Source: Xenorhabdus thuongxuanensis (lineage in GTDB: Bacteria; Pseudomonadota; Gammaproteobacteria; Enterobacterales; Enterobacteriaceae). From it: DNA of 64,000 nt. This document shows, one piece after another, positions 41,501 through 52,300 of this stretch. The DNA is taken from positions 25,939 to 89,938 of the forward strand of contig NZ_MKGR01000002.1 in assembly GCF_001908095.1 (NCBI RefSeq), given 5' to 3'. Both the position numbers and the translations under genes were made by a program. Below the pieces are notes generated by a model. That model did no database searches and had not been told where the DNA came from. It saw only the letters and a list, made by a program, of their open reading frames with translations. Within the stretch, counting starts at the first letter, position 1; the number at the start of each line of letters is the position of its first letter.

Positions 41501-44500
41501 ACACTTGGATACCTTGCCAAACCGATGAGTGAGCAGGTGCCTCATCACGCGAACTGTGGCGGAAATTAAGCAGGCTGTTAAACAGCGGCAATGAGGCCGG
41601 CACACCGCTGCACCGCTGGGCAATCGCCAGCGGGGTTTGTTCATGGTTCAGCAATTCGCTCAGGCGCTGGTAGGTTTCCTGTACCGCCTGTATTACAGTA
41701 CGGGCCTGTAATTGGATACGGACTGGCAGGGTATTGATAAACATCCCCAGTACCAGCGAAGCGCCCATGCCGCCCTGTAATCGGCCCAATAACACAGTTC
41801 CGAATACCACATCCTCACGGCCGCCGCATTGCGCCAGCACTTGCGCCCAGGCCACATGGAACAGCACGGCAGCGCTGATACCCAATTGACGGGCGCAATC
41901 TCGGATCTGTTGTGCCAGTTCATCATCTAACGTGACGATATCCTCCACGATTTTATCGTGCTTATCGCGGCTATTTCCCTGCACATCCAGTAACCCAAAC
42001 GGTAAAGTCGGCTCGTCTACGTCACCCAGTAACTGGCGGAAATAGGCCTGATGGACTTCAATCGGCACTTGACGGGTTTGGGCAATAAAATTGCGGTAAG
42101 GCAATGGGGCGGGCAGGTGCGCTTCGTCCCCCTGCATCAGAGCCTGCACTTCGCTGAAAATGATGTCCAGTGACAGATGGTCACACACCAGATGGTGGTG
42201 CAGCAAGCTTAGCCACCACCGTTCGGTGTCAGGATCCTGGGCTATATAAGCGGCCAATAATGGGGCTCGGGTAATATCCAGCCGGATTGTATCAGGATCG
42301 GTCAGGCGTCGTAGCTGTGTTTCAACACTTTCTTCCGCGGATAACGTCAGTTCAGTGACGGGCAGTGGCGCATGACGGTAGACAACCTGCACGGGGATCG
42401 GAAGTTCCTGCCAGTGGAAGGCACTGCGTTGAATATCGTGTCGGTCGATCACCCGCTGTAACGCTTGCAAGAAACTCTCCAGCCGCCTCCGGCTGTCAAA
42501 GTGCATCAAAATATTTTCAAGATAGGTGTCACCGGTTTCTGCCAGTAAATGGTGGAACAGGATGCCTTCCTGCAAGGGTCCAAGCGGGTAGATATCCTGA
42601 ACATTGGCGACACCGCCCGGGACATGGTCAACAATATGGTCAATTTGGGTCTGAGTTAATGTCACCAGTGGCAGCATAGCCGGTGTAATATGCGGACTGT
42701 CTTCGCGGATAAGATTGGGCGGAATAGCCGATGTCTCCGCATCTTGCTCACTCTTCTGATGTAAGCGGGCGCTCATGGCCGCCAGGGTGGGGGCAGAGAA
42801 GACTGCGCTGACCTCCAGAGAAAGCCCTTGCTGACGCAACTGTTCGATCAGACTGACGACCAGCAGGGAATGGCCGCCCAGTTCGAAGAAGTTGTCATGG
42901 CGCCCGACCTGTTCCAGTTCCAGAATCGATTGCCAGATTGCCGCCAGTTTCTGTTCGGTTTCGCCTTGTGGTGCTTCGTACTCACGGCTGACGATAGCGT
43001 GCCGATCCGGCGCTGGCAGCGCGTTGCGATCCAGTTTGCCATTGGCGGACATCGGGAAGGCATCCAGCATAACAAAGGCATTGGGCAGCATATACTCCAG
43101 CAGGTGGGTACTGAGTTGTTCACGTAAATCGGCCGGTTTTAGCGTGGTGCCTGTTTCCGGGATCAGATAAGCAACCAAACGCTTATCACCGGTTTCTTCT
43201 TCACGGGCGATCACTACGGCATCGCTGACGCCTTCGCAAGCCACCAGTTGTGTCTCAATTTCCCCCAGTTCAATGCGAAATCCGCGTAGCTTGACCTGAA
43301 AATCATTGCGTCCTAAATACTCAATCGTGCCATTGGGCAGCCAGCGCCCCAGATCGCCGGTTTTATACATGCGGGCATCGGGCTGGGCGCTAAACGGATC
43401 AGCCACAAATTTCTCCGCAGTTAAATCAGGGCGATTGAGATAACCACGGGCCACACCCGCGCCGGCAATATAGATTTCACCACTGACGCCAATGGGAACC
43501 AGCCGGCCGTGCATATCCAGAATATAAATGCGGGTATTGGGCAACGGATAACCAATCGGGATAACACCGTTGAGATGAGATGGATTTTGTTGATCCAATT
43601 TCAACGTGGTGGCAATCACCGTGGTTTCCGTTGGGCCATACGAGTTAATCCAGCGGCAGGATTGGGTTTCCGGGCTGGTCAGCCAATGGATTAAATGGCG
43701 ATACTCCGCTTTTTCGCCGCCCACAATAAGGGTGTGCAGATAGGGACTAAAGCCACTGCGACCTGCCATCATCTCCTGTACCCACAGATGCCAGAAGGCG
43801 GTTGGCATATCCATAATAGTGATCTTCTGCTCACGCAGGAAGGTGACAAAAGTCATATCCGGAATCCGAATATGGGGCGGACGCAGAACCAGTGTTGCAC
43901 CAGCGGCCAGGGTGGGGAAAATATCGGATACCGAGGTATCAAAGGCGATGGTTGCAAATTGCAGGATACGATCCCCCAATTGTGGTTCACTGGTCTGGTG
44001 CTGGGCATGGATAAAGTTCACCACATTGCGGTGCTCCAGCATCACGCCTTTGGGCTGTCCGGTGGAACCGGAAGTATAGATGACATAGGCCAGATGGTGT
44101 GGTTGAAGCTGAACATCAGGATTATGGATCGGCTGTTTTGCCACCTTATTTCGGTGGGTTTCATTATCCAGCAACCAGACGGGGATATCTGATATTGGCA
44201 ACAGTCCCTGCAAATGTTGCTGCGTCAGCAATAATACGGGTTTGCTGTCCGACAACTGGTAGGCCAGACGTTCGGCTGGGTATTCTGGGTCGAGCGGAAC
44301 ATAGCCGGCCCCCGCTTTAAGAATAGCGTACAGACCAATAATTAAATCCAGACTACGGTCAGCACAGATTGCCACACGATCATCGGGGCGTACACCCGCT
44401 GCAATCAGTTGGTGTGCCAGTTGGTTAGCATGGCAGTTCAGTGCCGTATAACTCAGTTCGCTCTCGCCAAAGACCAATGCAATCGCATCCGGTGTGCGCG

Positions 44501-47500
44501 CTGCCTGCTGTTCAAACAGTTGGTGGATTAAGGTGTTTTGCGGATATTCAATAGCAGTATTATTAAATGTTTCCAGTAATTGGGTGCGCTCAGTTAGTGA
44601 CAGGATGTCGATTGACTCAATGGCTTGCTCAGGTGCATATTGCAGTGCTGTCACAATGCCTTTTAACGCCGTATTCATATAGGCATTAATGCGCACAGGG
44701 TCAACATACCGGCTGCATTGTGCAGTCAGCGCAAATCCACCATCAAAATCATCCACATCCAGTGACAAGGGGTAGTTACTGTGCTCCTCACCCTCTAGCT
44801 CGTCAATGCCTTCCCAGGCGATTGAAGCCACTTGCTCATCTTCACCTGGGCTATGGCGGAAGTTTAGCAGGCTGTTAAACAGCGGTAATGGCGCCGGAAT
44901 GCTACTGCAACGTTGGGCGACAGCCAGAGGTGCCTGCTCATGTTCCAGTAGTGCGGTTAACTGCTGATAAGTTTCCTGTACTGCTTGCTTAACGGTACGT
45001 GCCTGTAACTTAACGCGAATAGGTAAGGTATTGATAAACATCCCCAGCACTTCGGATGCACCAATCCCACCTTGTAACCGTCCCAACAGAACAGTGCCGA
45101 ATACGACGTCATTTCGTCCACTGCATCGCGCCAGAACCTGTGCCCAAGCCACATGAAACAATACGGCGGCACTCATACCCAATTGACGGGCGCAATCACG
45201 GAGATTTTGGGCTAGCTTGCTATCCAGAGTGAGAACGTTTTCCTCTATTTCATTGAGACTGCCACCTTGTACATCAAGCAACCCAAATGGCAGGGTGGGT
45301 TCTTCCACATCTTCCAATAATTCGCGGAAATAGTTTTGGTGAACCTCCAACGGCACGTTGCGGATCTGCGCGATAAAGTTTCGGTAAGGCAGTGGTGTTG
45401 GTAAATTTTCACTTTCCCCTAAAAGCACGGTTTGTATTTCACTGAATATCATATCCAGTGATATGTGATCACAAACTAAGTGGTGATACAGCAAGGAGAG
45501 TAGCCATTTATCGGAGTCTGGATCTTTGGCTATATGAGCAGCTAACAGTGGTGCTTTGGTTATATCCAACCGTATTGCACGGGAATCGGTAAGGCGGCGT
45601 AGCTGGGTTTCTGGGGGTTCCTCTGCCGATAGCGTGAGTTCAGTGATCGGCAGTGGTGCATAACGATAGACGATTTGTACTGGTTTAAGAAGCTCTTTCC
45701 AGTAAACGGCGCTGCGCAGAATATCGTGCCGGTCAATGACCCGCTGCAACGCCCGTAAGAAACTCTCCAACCGCGTCCGACTGTCGAAAATCATCAAATG
45801 GTTGTCCAGATAGAGATCACCTTCTGTTTCCAGTAAATGGTGGAACAGGATACCTTCTTGTAATGGCCCCAGTGGATAAATGTCCTGGACGTTGGAAATA
45901 CCCCCTGTTACATGGGAAACAATCTGATCTATCCGGTCTTGGGTCAATTCCACCAGTGGCAGCATATCTGGCGTAATGACGGAACTGTCTTCTCTAATCA
46001 GGTTAGGTGGGATTTCCTGTAGGGTTGTAGTCTGAGTGTTATTGTGACGGATTAGGGCGCTCATGGCCGCCAGGGTAGGGGCAGAGAAGACCGCGTTGAC
46101 ATCCAGAAACAGGTTGTGGAGACGTAGTTGCTCAATCAAATTGACCACGAGAAGTGAATGTCCGCCCAGTTCAAAGAAATTGTCTTGCCGCCCGACTTGT
46201 TCCACATTTAACAGGGATTGCCAGACTACGGCCAGTGTTTGTTCAGTTTCGCCTTGTGGAACTTCATATTCACGGCTGACGATAGCGCTACGATCCGGTG
46301 CCGGCAGGGCTTTGCGATCCAGTTTACCGTTAGCGGACATCGGGAAGGCGTCCAGTATTACAAAGGCACTGGGTAGCATATGTTCCATCAATCGGGTGCT
46401 CAGTTGCTTACGTAATTCAGCCGGACTGAGTGTCATACCAGTTTCTGGGATCACATAGGCGATTAAACGCTTGTCACCGGTTTCTTCTTCACGAGCAATC
46501 ACCACGGCATCGCTGACGCCTTCGCAAGCCGCCAGTTGCGCTTCAATTTCCCCCAGTTCAATGCGGAACCCGCGTATTTTGACCTGAAAATCATTGCGTC
46601 CCAGATACTCAATCGTGCCATTGGGCAGCCAGCATCCCAGATCGCCGGTTTTATACATGCGCGCATCGGGCTGGGCGCTAAACGGATCTGCCACAAATTT
46701 CTCCGCGGTTAAATCCGGACGATTGAGATACCCACGGGCTACGCCTGCGCCGGCAATATGGATTTCACCACGGACACCAATAGGAACCGGCTGGCCGTGC
46801 GTATCCAGAATATAAATGCGGGTATTGGGCAGTGGATAACCTATCGGGATAACACCGTTGAGATGCGATGGATTTTGTTGATCCAATTTCAGTGTGGTGG
46901 CAATCACCGTCGTTTCCGTTGGGCCGTACGAATTAATCCAGCGGCAGGATTGGGTTTCTGGACTGGACAGCCAATTCATTAAATGGCGGTATTCCGCTTT
47001 TTCACCGCCCACAATGACGGTGTGCAGATGTGGGCTAAAGCCACTGCGTCCCGCGATCATTTCCTGTACCCAGTGGTGCCAGAAAGCAGTCGGCATATCC
47101 ATAATAGTAATCTTCTGCTCACGCAGGAAGGTGACAAAAGTCATATCCGGTATCCGGATATGAGGCGGTCGCAGAACCAGTGTTGCACCGGCAGCCAGAG
47201 TGGGGAAAATATCGGATACCGAGGTATCAAACGCCACGGTGGCAAATTGCAGGATACGATCCCCTAATTGTGGTTCACTGGTTTGGTGTTGGGCATGGAT
47301 AAAGTTCACCACATTGCGGTGTTCCAGCATCACACCTTTAGGCTGTCCGGTGGAGCCGGAAGTATAGATGATATAAGCCAGATGATGCGGCTTAAGCCCC
47401 AATTGTTCGATATCGGGATTATGGGCTAGTTGTTTTGCCACGTTATCCCGATTATGTTGATCATCCAGCAGCCAGACAGAGGTATCCTGTATTGGCAAAC

Positions 47501-49382
47501 GGGTCTGTAGATGCTGTTGGGTCAGCAATAACACCGGCTTGCTGTCCGACAACTGGTAGGCCAAGCGTTCAGCAGGGTATTCCGGATCAAGTGGAATGTA
47601 ACCGGCACCGGCCTTAAGGATGGCGTACATACCAATGATCATATCCAGACTGCGATCAGCGCAGATTGCCACGCGATCATCGGGGCGTACGCCAGAAGCG
47701 ATCAAATGGTGTGCCAATTGGTTAGCGTGGCGGTTTAGCTCTGCATAACTCAGTTGGCTATCGCCAAACACTAACGCCGTGGCGTCAGGGGTTTGTTCCA
47801 CCTGTTGTTCAAACAGTTGATGAATCAATAACGTTTGTGGGTATGGAAAGGCCGTATCATTGAAATTATCTAACACTCGAGTGCGTTGGTGTGGTTGCAA
47901 TAGTGGTAAACTTTCCACCGGTTGTGAATCATCTTTAACCATCGCGGTTAACAGGGTTTGCAGGTAACTGGCGATGCGTTCGACGCTGGTATGGTCAAAC
48001 AGATCACTGGAATATTCCAGGCCACCCACTAAGCCATTTTCGGTATCATTTATCGAGAGGGACAAATCGAAATGCGAACTGTTTTCGGCCAGATTGATTT
48101 CACTAATAGTGATATCCGGCAATGCTATATTCTGCTGTCCAGGGGTATTATCCACTGACATCATAACCTGAAAAATCGGGCTATGACTGAGGCTACGTGG
48201 TGGTTTGAGTACTTCCACCAATTGTTCGAATGGCAGATCTTGATGCGCGTAGGCATTCAGTGCATGAGCCTTAACTCTGGCTAGCAGAGCGCTGACCGTT
48301 GGATTGTCATCTATTTGAATTCGCAGAGCCAGTGTGTTGACAAAAAATCCAATTAACGGCTCTAATTCGCTATATTGCCGATTAGCGACAGGTGTGCCAA
48401 TCACCAGATCTTTCTGCCCGCTAAGACGGGAAAGCAAAGTAATCCATCCTGCCATCAGGGTCATGAATAATGTTGTCCCGTGACGCTGGCAAAGGTTTCT
48501 TAATCCGGCACTCAGTTCCGGTGACAGAACGATATCAACATACCCTCCGGCATAACTCTGTTTCTCTGGACGTGGCCTGTCTGCTGGCAGTTCCAAAAGT
48601 GCAGGAGCACCCTGTAACGCATCGCGCCAGAAATTCACCTGTTTTTCCAATCGTTCTCCCTGTAGCCACTCTCTTTGCCAAAGGGCATAGTCAGCATATT
48701 GGAGTGTCAAAGCGGGCAGGGGATCACCTTGTCCTTCGCTGAACGCATGATAAAGCGTGGAGAGCTCGTGCATCAGGATGTTAAGAGACCAACCATCGGA
48801 AATAATATGATGCTGGGTTAATAGCAGGATATGTTCATTCTCAGCCAGCCGCAGCAAGCGCCCCCTGATTAGGGGGCCTTGTGCAAAGTCAAATGGCTGG
48901 CTGGTTTCACGCTGGATTTTCTCTTCAATGATAGTTTGTTGCTCTTGCGCAGGCAAATGGCTGAGATCTTCCACTGCCAAAGAGAAGCCGCTATCTGGTT
49001 TACCAATAAGTTGCAGGGCCTGGCCTTCGGCCATCGTGGTGCCCTTGGCTCTCTTGATTGTAGTACGTAGAATTTCATGACGAGCAACAATTCTGTTTAA
49101 TGCTGCTTGCAGGGCATCTAAATTCAGATAACCTTGCAGACGCAGACCACCTGGAATGTGGTATGCCGTTTGTGCTGCTGGATCTAACTGCGCCAGGAGC
49201 CATAAGCGTTGCTGTGCCCAGGATAGGGGAAGCGTTTGCTGATCAGCGTTTCTCGGTATAATTTGCCTTTTTTCTCTGATCTGCTTTTTTTCCCGAATCT
49301 GACTGTTTTCAATGCGTTCTTTAATTTTTTTCTGGAGTACCGCTTGTCTTAATTCAAGTAGGCTTATTTCTTTGTTACTCAT
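38589..49382 (-). CDS. paxC: PAX-type nonribosomal peptide synthetase, modules 5-7 with thioesterase
   Basis: 3597 codons. Domain order is docking helix (1-45), C (HHIISDG at about 190), A5 (about 715), PCP (about 1072), dual E/C (HHLLETEGD at about 1181, HHLVCDH at about 1301), A6 (about 1812), PCP (about 2168), dual E/C (HHLLAETGD at about 2279), A7 (about 2910), PCP (about 3267), TE (GGHSFGG at about 3405, GNHITIM near the end). All three A domains read DTSDIGSVIK in the ten-residue specificity code; the acidic Asp at position 278 suits a basic side chain, so lysine is inferred. The TE releases the finished heptapeptide, probably as a ring. It starts 4 bp after paxB. Confidence 0.9.
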   Translation of the reverse strand: MSNKEISLLELRQAVLQKKIKERIENSQIREKKQIREKRQIIPRNADQQTLPLSWAQQRLWLLAQLDPAAQTAYHIPGGLRLQGYLNLDALQAALNRIVARHEILRTTIKRAKGTTMAEGQALQLIGKPDSGFSLAVEDLSHLPAQEQQTIIEEKIQRETSQPFDFAQGPLIRGRLLRLAENEHILLLTQHHIISDGWSLNILMHELSTLYHAFSEGQGDPLPALTLQYADYALWQREWLQGERLEKQVNFWRDALQGAPALLELPADRPRPEKQSYAGGYVDIVLSPELSAGLRNLCQRHGTTLFMTLMAGWITLLSRLSGQKDLVIGTPVANRQYSELEPLIGFFVNTLALRIQIDDNPTVSALLARVKAHALNAYAHQDLPFEQLVEVLKPPRSLSHSPIFQVMMSVDNTPGQQNIALPDITISEINLAENSSHFDLSLSINDTENGLVGGLEYSSDLFDHTSVERIASYLQTLLTAMVKDDSQPVESLPLLQPHQRTRVLDNFNDTAFPYPQTLLIHQLFEQQVEQTPDATALVFGDSQLSYAELNRHANQLAHHLIASGVRPDDRVAICADRSLDMIIGMYAILKAGAGYIPLDPEYPAERLAYQLSDSKPVLLLTQQHLQTRLPIQDTSVWLLDDQHNRDNVAKQLAHNPDIEQLGLKPHHLAYIIYTSGSTGQPKGVMLEHRNVVNFIHAQHQTSEPQLGDRILQFATVAFDTSVSDIFPTLAAGATLVLRPPHIRIPDMTFVTFLREQKITIMDMPTAFWHHWVQEMIAGRSGFSPHLHTVIVGGEKAEYRHLMNWLSSPETQSCRWINSYGPTETTVIATTLKLDQQNPSHLNGVIPIGYPLPNTRIYILDTHGQPVPIGVRGEIHIAGAGVARGYLNRPDLTAEKFVADPFSAQPDARMYKTGDLGCWLPNGTIEYLGRNDFQVKIRGFRIELGEIEAQLAACEGVSDAVVIAREEETGDKRLIAYVIPETGMTLSPAELRKQLSTRLMEHMLPSAFVILDAFPMSANGKLDRKALPAPDRSAIVSREYEVPQGETEQTLAVVWQSLLNVEQVGRQDNFFELGGHSLLVVNLIEQLRLHNLFLDVNAVFSAPTLAAMSALIRHNNTQTTTLQEIPPNLIREDSSVITPDMLPLVELTQDRIDQIVSHVTGGISNVQDIYPLGPLQEGILFHHLLETEGDLYLDNHLMIFDSRTRLESFLRALQRVIDRHDILRSAVYWKELLKPVQIVYRYAPLPITELTLSAEEPPETQLRRLTDSRAIRLDITKAPLLAAHIAKDPDSDKWLLSLLYHHLVCDHISLDMIFSEIQTVLLGESENLPTPLPYRNFIAQIRNVPLEVHQNYFRELLEDVEEPTLPFGLLDVQGGSLNEIEENVLTLDSKLAQNLRDCARQLGMSAAVLFHVAWAQVLARCSGRNDVVFGTVLLGRLQGGIGASEVLGMFINTLPIRVKLQARTVKQAVQETYQQLTALLEHEQAPLAVAQRCSSIPAPLPLFNSLLNFRHSPGEDEQVASIAWEGIDELEGEEHSNYPLSLDVDDFDGGFALTAQCSRYVDPVRINAYMNTALKGIVTALQYAPEQAIESIDILSLTERTQLLETFNNTAIEYPQNTLIHQLFEQQAARTPDAIALVFGESELSYTALNCHANQLAHQLIAAGVRPDDRVAICADRSLDLIIGLYAILKAGAGYVPLDPEYPAERLAYQLSDSKPVLLLTQQHLQGLLPISDIPVWLLDNETHRNKVAKQPIHNPDVQLQPHHLAYVIYTSGSTGQPKGVMLEHRNVVNFIHAQHQTSEPQLGDRILQFATIAFDTSVSDIFPTLAAGATLVLRPPHIRIPDMTFVTFLREQKITIMDMPTAFWHLWVQEMMAGRSGFSPYLHTLIVGGEKAEYRHLIHWLTSPETQSCRWINSYGPTETTVIATTLKLDQQNPSHLNGVIPIGYPLPNTRIYILDMHGRLVPIGVSGEIYIAGAGVARGYLNRPDLTAEKFVADPFSAQPDARMYKTGDLGRWLPNGTIEYLGRNDFQVKLRGFRIELGEIETQLVACEGVSDAVVIAREEETGDKRLVAYLIPETGTTLKPADLREQLSTHLLEYMLPNAFVMLDAFPMSANGKLDRNALPAPDRHAIVSREYEAPQGETEQKLAAIWQSILELEQVGRHDNFFELGGHSLLVVSLIEQLRQQGLSLEVSAVFSAPTLAAMSARLHQKSEQDAETSAIPPNLIREDSPHITPAMLPLVTLTQTQIDHIVDHVPGGVANVQDIYPLGPLQEGILFHHLLAETGDTYLENILMHFDSRRRLESFLQALQRVIDRHDIQRSAFHWQELPIPVQVVYRHAPLPVTELTLSAEESVETQLRRLTDPDTIRLDITRAPLLAAYIAQDPDTERWWLSLLHHHLVCDHLSLDIIFSEVQALMQGDEAHLPAPLPYRNFIAQTRQVPIEVHQAYFRQLLGDVDEPTLPFGLLDVQGNSRDKHDKIVEDIVTLDDELAQQIRDCARQLGISAAVLFHVAWAQVLAQCGGREDVVFGTVLLGRLQGGMGASLVLGMFINTLPVRIQLQARTVIQAVQETYQRLSELLNHEQTPLAIAQRCSGVPASLPLFNSLLNFRHSSRDEAPAHSSVWQGIQVLDSEERSNYPLSLDVDDFDDGFSLTAQCSQHVDPVRINAYMKTALKGIVAALRYAPEQPIHTIDILPLAERTQLLEGFNNTAIDYPQNRLIHQLFEQQVAHTPDAIALVFGESELSYAALNRHANQLAHQLIAAGVRPDDLIAICIERSLDLIIGLYAILKAGAGYIPLDPEYPAERLAYQLSDSKPVLLLTQQHLQGLLPISDMPVWLLDDETQRNNVAKQPIHNPDVQLQPHHLAYVIYTSGSTGQPKGVMLEHRNVVNFIHAQRQTSEPQLGDRILQFATIAFDTSVSDIFPTLASGATLVLRPAHIRVPDAEFVDLLNKQKITIMDMPTAFWHQWVQEMMAGRSGFGQYLRTVIVGGEKAELRHLLNWQSIPETQSCRWINSYGPTETTVIATTLTLNDNSQDSPELTDVIPIGYPLPNTRIYILDAFGKPVPLGVSGEIHIAGAGVARGYLNRPDLTAEKFVADPFSEQHDARMYKTGDLGRWLPNGAIEYLGRNDFQVKIRGFRIELGEIETRLAQCQGVQEAIVLVREITPDDKRLVAYIQPESGVNLVPSELRQQLAQHLAEYMLPSAFVTLDAFPLTSNGKIDRQAFPAPDQSAIIARDYEAPQGEIEITLAQIWQDLLGLERVSRHDHFFELGGHSLLILKACSLAIEKLGLQQNMMASLMTFTTIKEQANAIEDRENIYVGSMVGLSRNLKATPLFFAPGAGGHVLYLRELATALEGAYSVWGMQLPELDGRNDPPLYLEMNSLEAIASVMIDDLKKVQPTGPYYLGGHSFGGWLAFEMARQLLQQGESIGLLALVDSESPLEGVTQKIESEWSHSRWLAEFGNAFAALEGTEENFTEEEFQSMTEEAQLDNLRLRLIEEKLLPPQLESKEISAHLRVFKMHYLATYQPQERYPGTLHLFLASDSQDYEGQTESIIDGWQTLVAGKVISETLSGNHITIMRQPFVQGLASAIAGVNIIS

Positions 49383-49386
49383 TTAA

Positions 49387-52300
49387 TTAATTGTCTCCAT
49401 TTAGCAGGGCACGCAGTTCATCTTCGGACAAGTTTTCCAATTCTTGTTGCAATAATTCGATATCTTCTTGTGCGAAAAAGGTTTCGATCTGTCTTGATGC
49501 GATAAGCTTGGCAAGTTCAGAAAGTTCTGGATGGGTAAATATGTCTTGAATGGACACTTCAAGATGGAATGCATCACGCAATCTTGCCATTAACTGAATG
49601 ATTAATAGGGAATTTCCACCCAGATCAAAGAAACTGTCATGGCGTCCTATTTGTTCTAACCCCAATAAATTCTGTAGGATAGCGGCAATTTGCTGTTCGA
49701 TTTCACCTTGGGGCGCTTCGTATTCACGGCTGGCAATGGCTGAACGATCTGGCGCTGGCAGTGCTTTGCGATCTAGTTTGCCGCTTCCGGTTAGCGGGAA
49801 GGCTTCCAGTACAACAAACGCGCCAGGCACCATATAGCTAGCCAGACGGTTATTCAGTTGTTCACGCAGGCTATTGGCTTCTGGTGTGAAACCGGATTGT
49901 GGAATGACATAGGCTACCAGACGTTTATCGCCCATTTCTTCTTCACGGGCGATCACTACGGCATCCCTGACACCTTCACAGGTGACCAGTTGTGCTTCAA
50001 TTTCCCCCAGTTCAATGCGGAAGCCGCGTATCTTGACTTGAAAATCGTTGCGTCCCAGATACTCAATCATGCCGTTTGGCAACCAACGTCCTAAGTCACC
50101 GGTTTTGTACATGCGCGCATTTGGCTGTGCGCTGAATGGATCGGCAACAAATTTCTCCGCAGTCATCTCCGGCTTATTTAGATAACCCCGTGCGACACCT
50201 AAACCAGCGATGTGAATTTCACCACTGACACCAATAGGAACCGGTTGACCGAGGGTATCCAAAATATAGATACGGGTATTGGGCAATGGGCGACCAATCG
50301 GAATATTGTCATTGATATATGGAAATTGTGTGTTATCTATCGTCAGTTTATCTACGGTCAATGTGGTGGCAATAACGGTTGTTTCAGTCGGACCATAGGA
50401 GTTAATCCAGCGGCAGGATTGAGTTTCCGAGTGAGACAACCAATTCATTAAATGACGATGTTCTGCTTTCTCACCGCCCACAATGATGGTGTGCAGATAG
50501 GGACTGAAACCACTGCGTCCCGCCATCATCTCCTGTGCCCAGTGGTGCCAGAAGGCAGTGGGCATATCCATGATGGTGATCTTCTGTTCGCGTAAGAAGG
50601 CGACAAATGTCGTATCCGGTATTCTGATATGAGGCGGGCGAAGAACCAGTGTCGCACCGGATGCCAGAGTTGGAAAAATATCGGATACCGAAGTATCAAA
50701 CGCCACGGTGGCAAATTGCAGAATACGATCACCCAATTGTGGTTGGCTGGTCTGGCGTTGAGCATGGATAAAGTTCACCACATTGCGGTGTTCCAGCATC
50801 ACGCCTTTAGGTTGTCCAGTGGAGCCGGAGGTATAGATGATATAGGCCAGATGGTGTGGTTGAAGCCCCATTTGGCGAACATCAGGATTATGAATAGGTT
50901 GTTGTGCTACCGCGTTACGATGGCTGTCATCATCCAACAACAAGGTTGGAATATCCTGCGTCGGCAAACGTGTCTGTAAATGGCGCTGAGTCAACAGCCA
51001 GGCAGGTTGGCTGTCTGACAACTGATAGGCCAGTCGTTCTGTGGGGTACTCTGGATCAAGGGGAATATAACCTGCACCTGCTTTAAGGATGCCATACATG
51101 CCAATGATCATATCCAAACTGCGATCGGCACAGATAGCGATGCGATCATCGGGACGTACACCAGATGCAATCAGATGATGAGCCAGTTGATTAGCATGGT
51201 GGTTCAGTTCGGCATAGCTCAATTGGCTTTCACCAGTCACCTGATTTTCACCAAACACTAATGCAGTGGCATCAGGTGTCCGTTCCACTTGCTGTTCAAA
51301 CAGTTGGTGGATTAAAACATCTGGTGGAAGATCGACGGCAGTATCGTTAAATGTTTCCAATACCTGAGTGCGCTCTTCTGGGGACAAGATATCGAGTGAT
51401 TCTATTTTCTGTTCCGGTGCGTGTTGCAGGGCTGCGATAGTTCCTCTTAAAGCCATATTCATATAGGCGTTGATACGCGCTGGATTAATCTGCTGATTGC
51501 ACTGTGCGGTGAGTGCAAATCCATCATCAAAGTCATCTACATCCAGTGACAGTGGATAGTTACTGTGTTCTTCACCCCTGAGTATTTGTACACCTTCCCA
51601 TGCCAACGATGCAGATTGAGATGCATTACGTGGGCTATGGCGGAAGTTCAGCAAGCTGTTAAACAACGGTAATGGTGCCTGAATGCCACTACAACGCTGG
51701 GCAACGGCCAATGATGCTTGCTCGTGATCGAGCAATTCACTGAGTTGTTGATGGGTTTCCCGGACTGCCTGCTTAACAGTACGCTCCTGTAACCGAATGC
51801 GGATAGGCAAGGTATTGATAAACATACCCAGTACTTCGGAAGCACCGACTCCACCCTGTAAGCGTCCCAGTAGGACCGTGCCAAACACCACATCGTTTCG
51901 CCCACTGCATCGGGCTAATACTTGTGCCCATGCGACATGGAACAGAACAGCAGCACTCATGCCGAGTTGACGGGCACAGTTACGCAGGTTGTGGGCGAGT
52001 TCGCTATCCAGTGTGATGGTATTTTCTACGATTTTATTGCGGTTTGTTTCTTTGAGATCATCAAGTAATCCAAAGGGCAGAGTTGGCTCTTCAACATCCT
52101 CAAGTTGTTCGCGGAAATAGGCTTGATGGATTTCCTGCGGCACACTGCGGATCTGGGCGATAAAATTACGGTAAGGCAGGGGAACAGGAAGGCTAGCACT
52201 TTCTCCCAAGATCAGCGTATTAATCTCATTGAAGATCATGCCTAATGAAATGTGGTCGCAAACTAAATGGTGGTGCAATAAGGAGAGCAGCCACTGTCCA

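Noticed and set aside
38984-49090. Many plus-strand open frames of 60-165 codons antisense to paxC (for example 43695-44192 and 46063-46458)
   Set aside because: They recur at matching positions in each repeated A or PCP domain, so they are shadows of the conserved NRPS codons.
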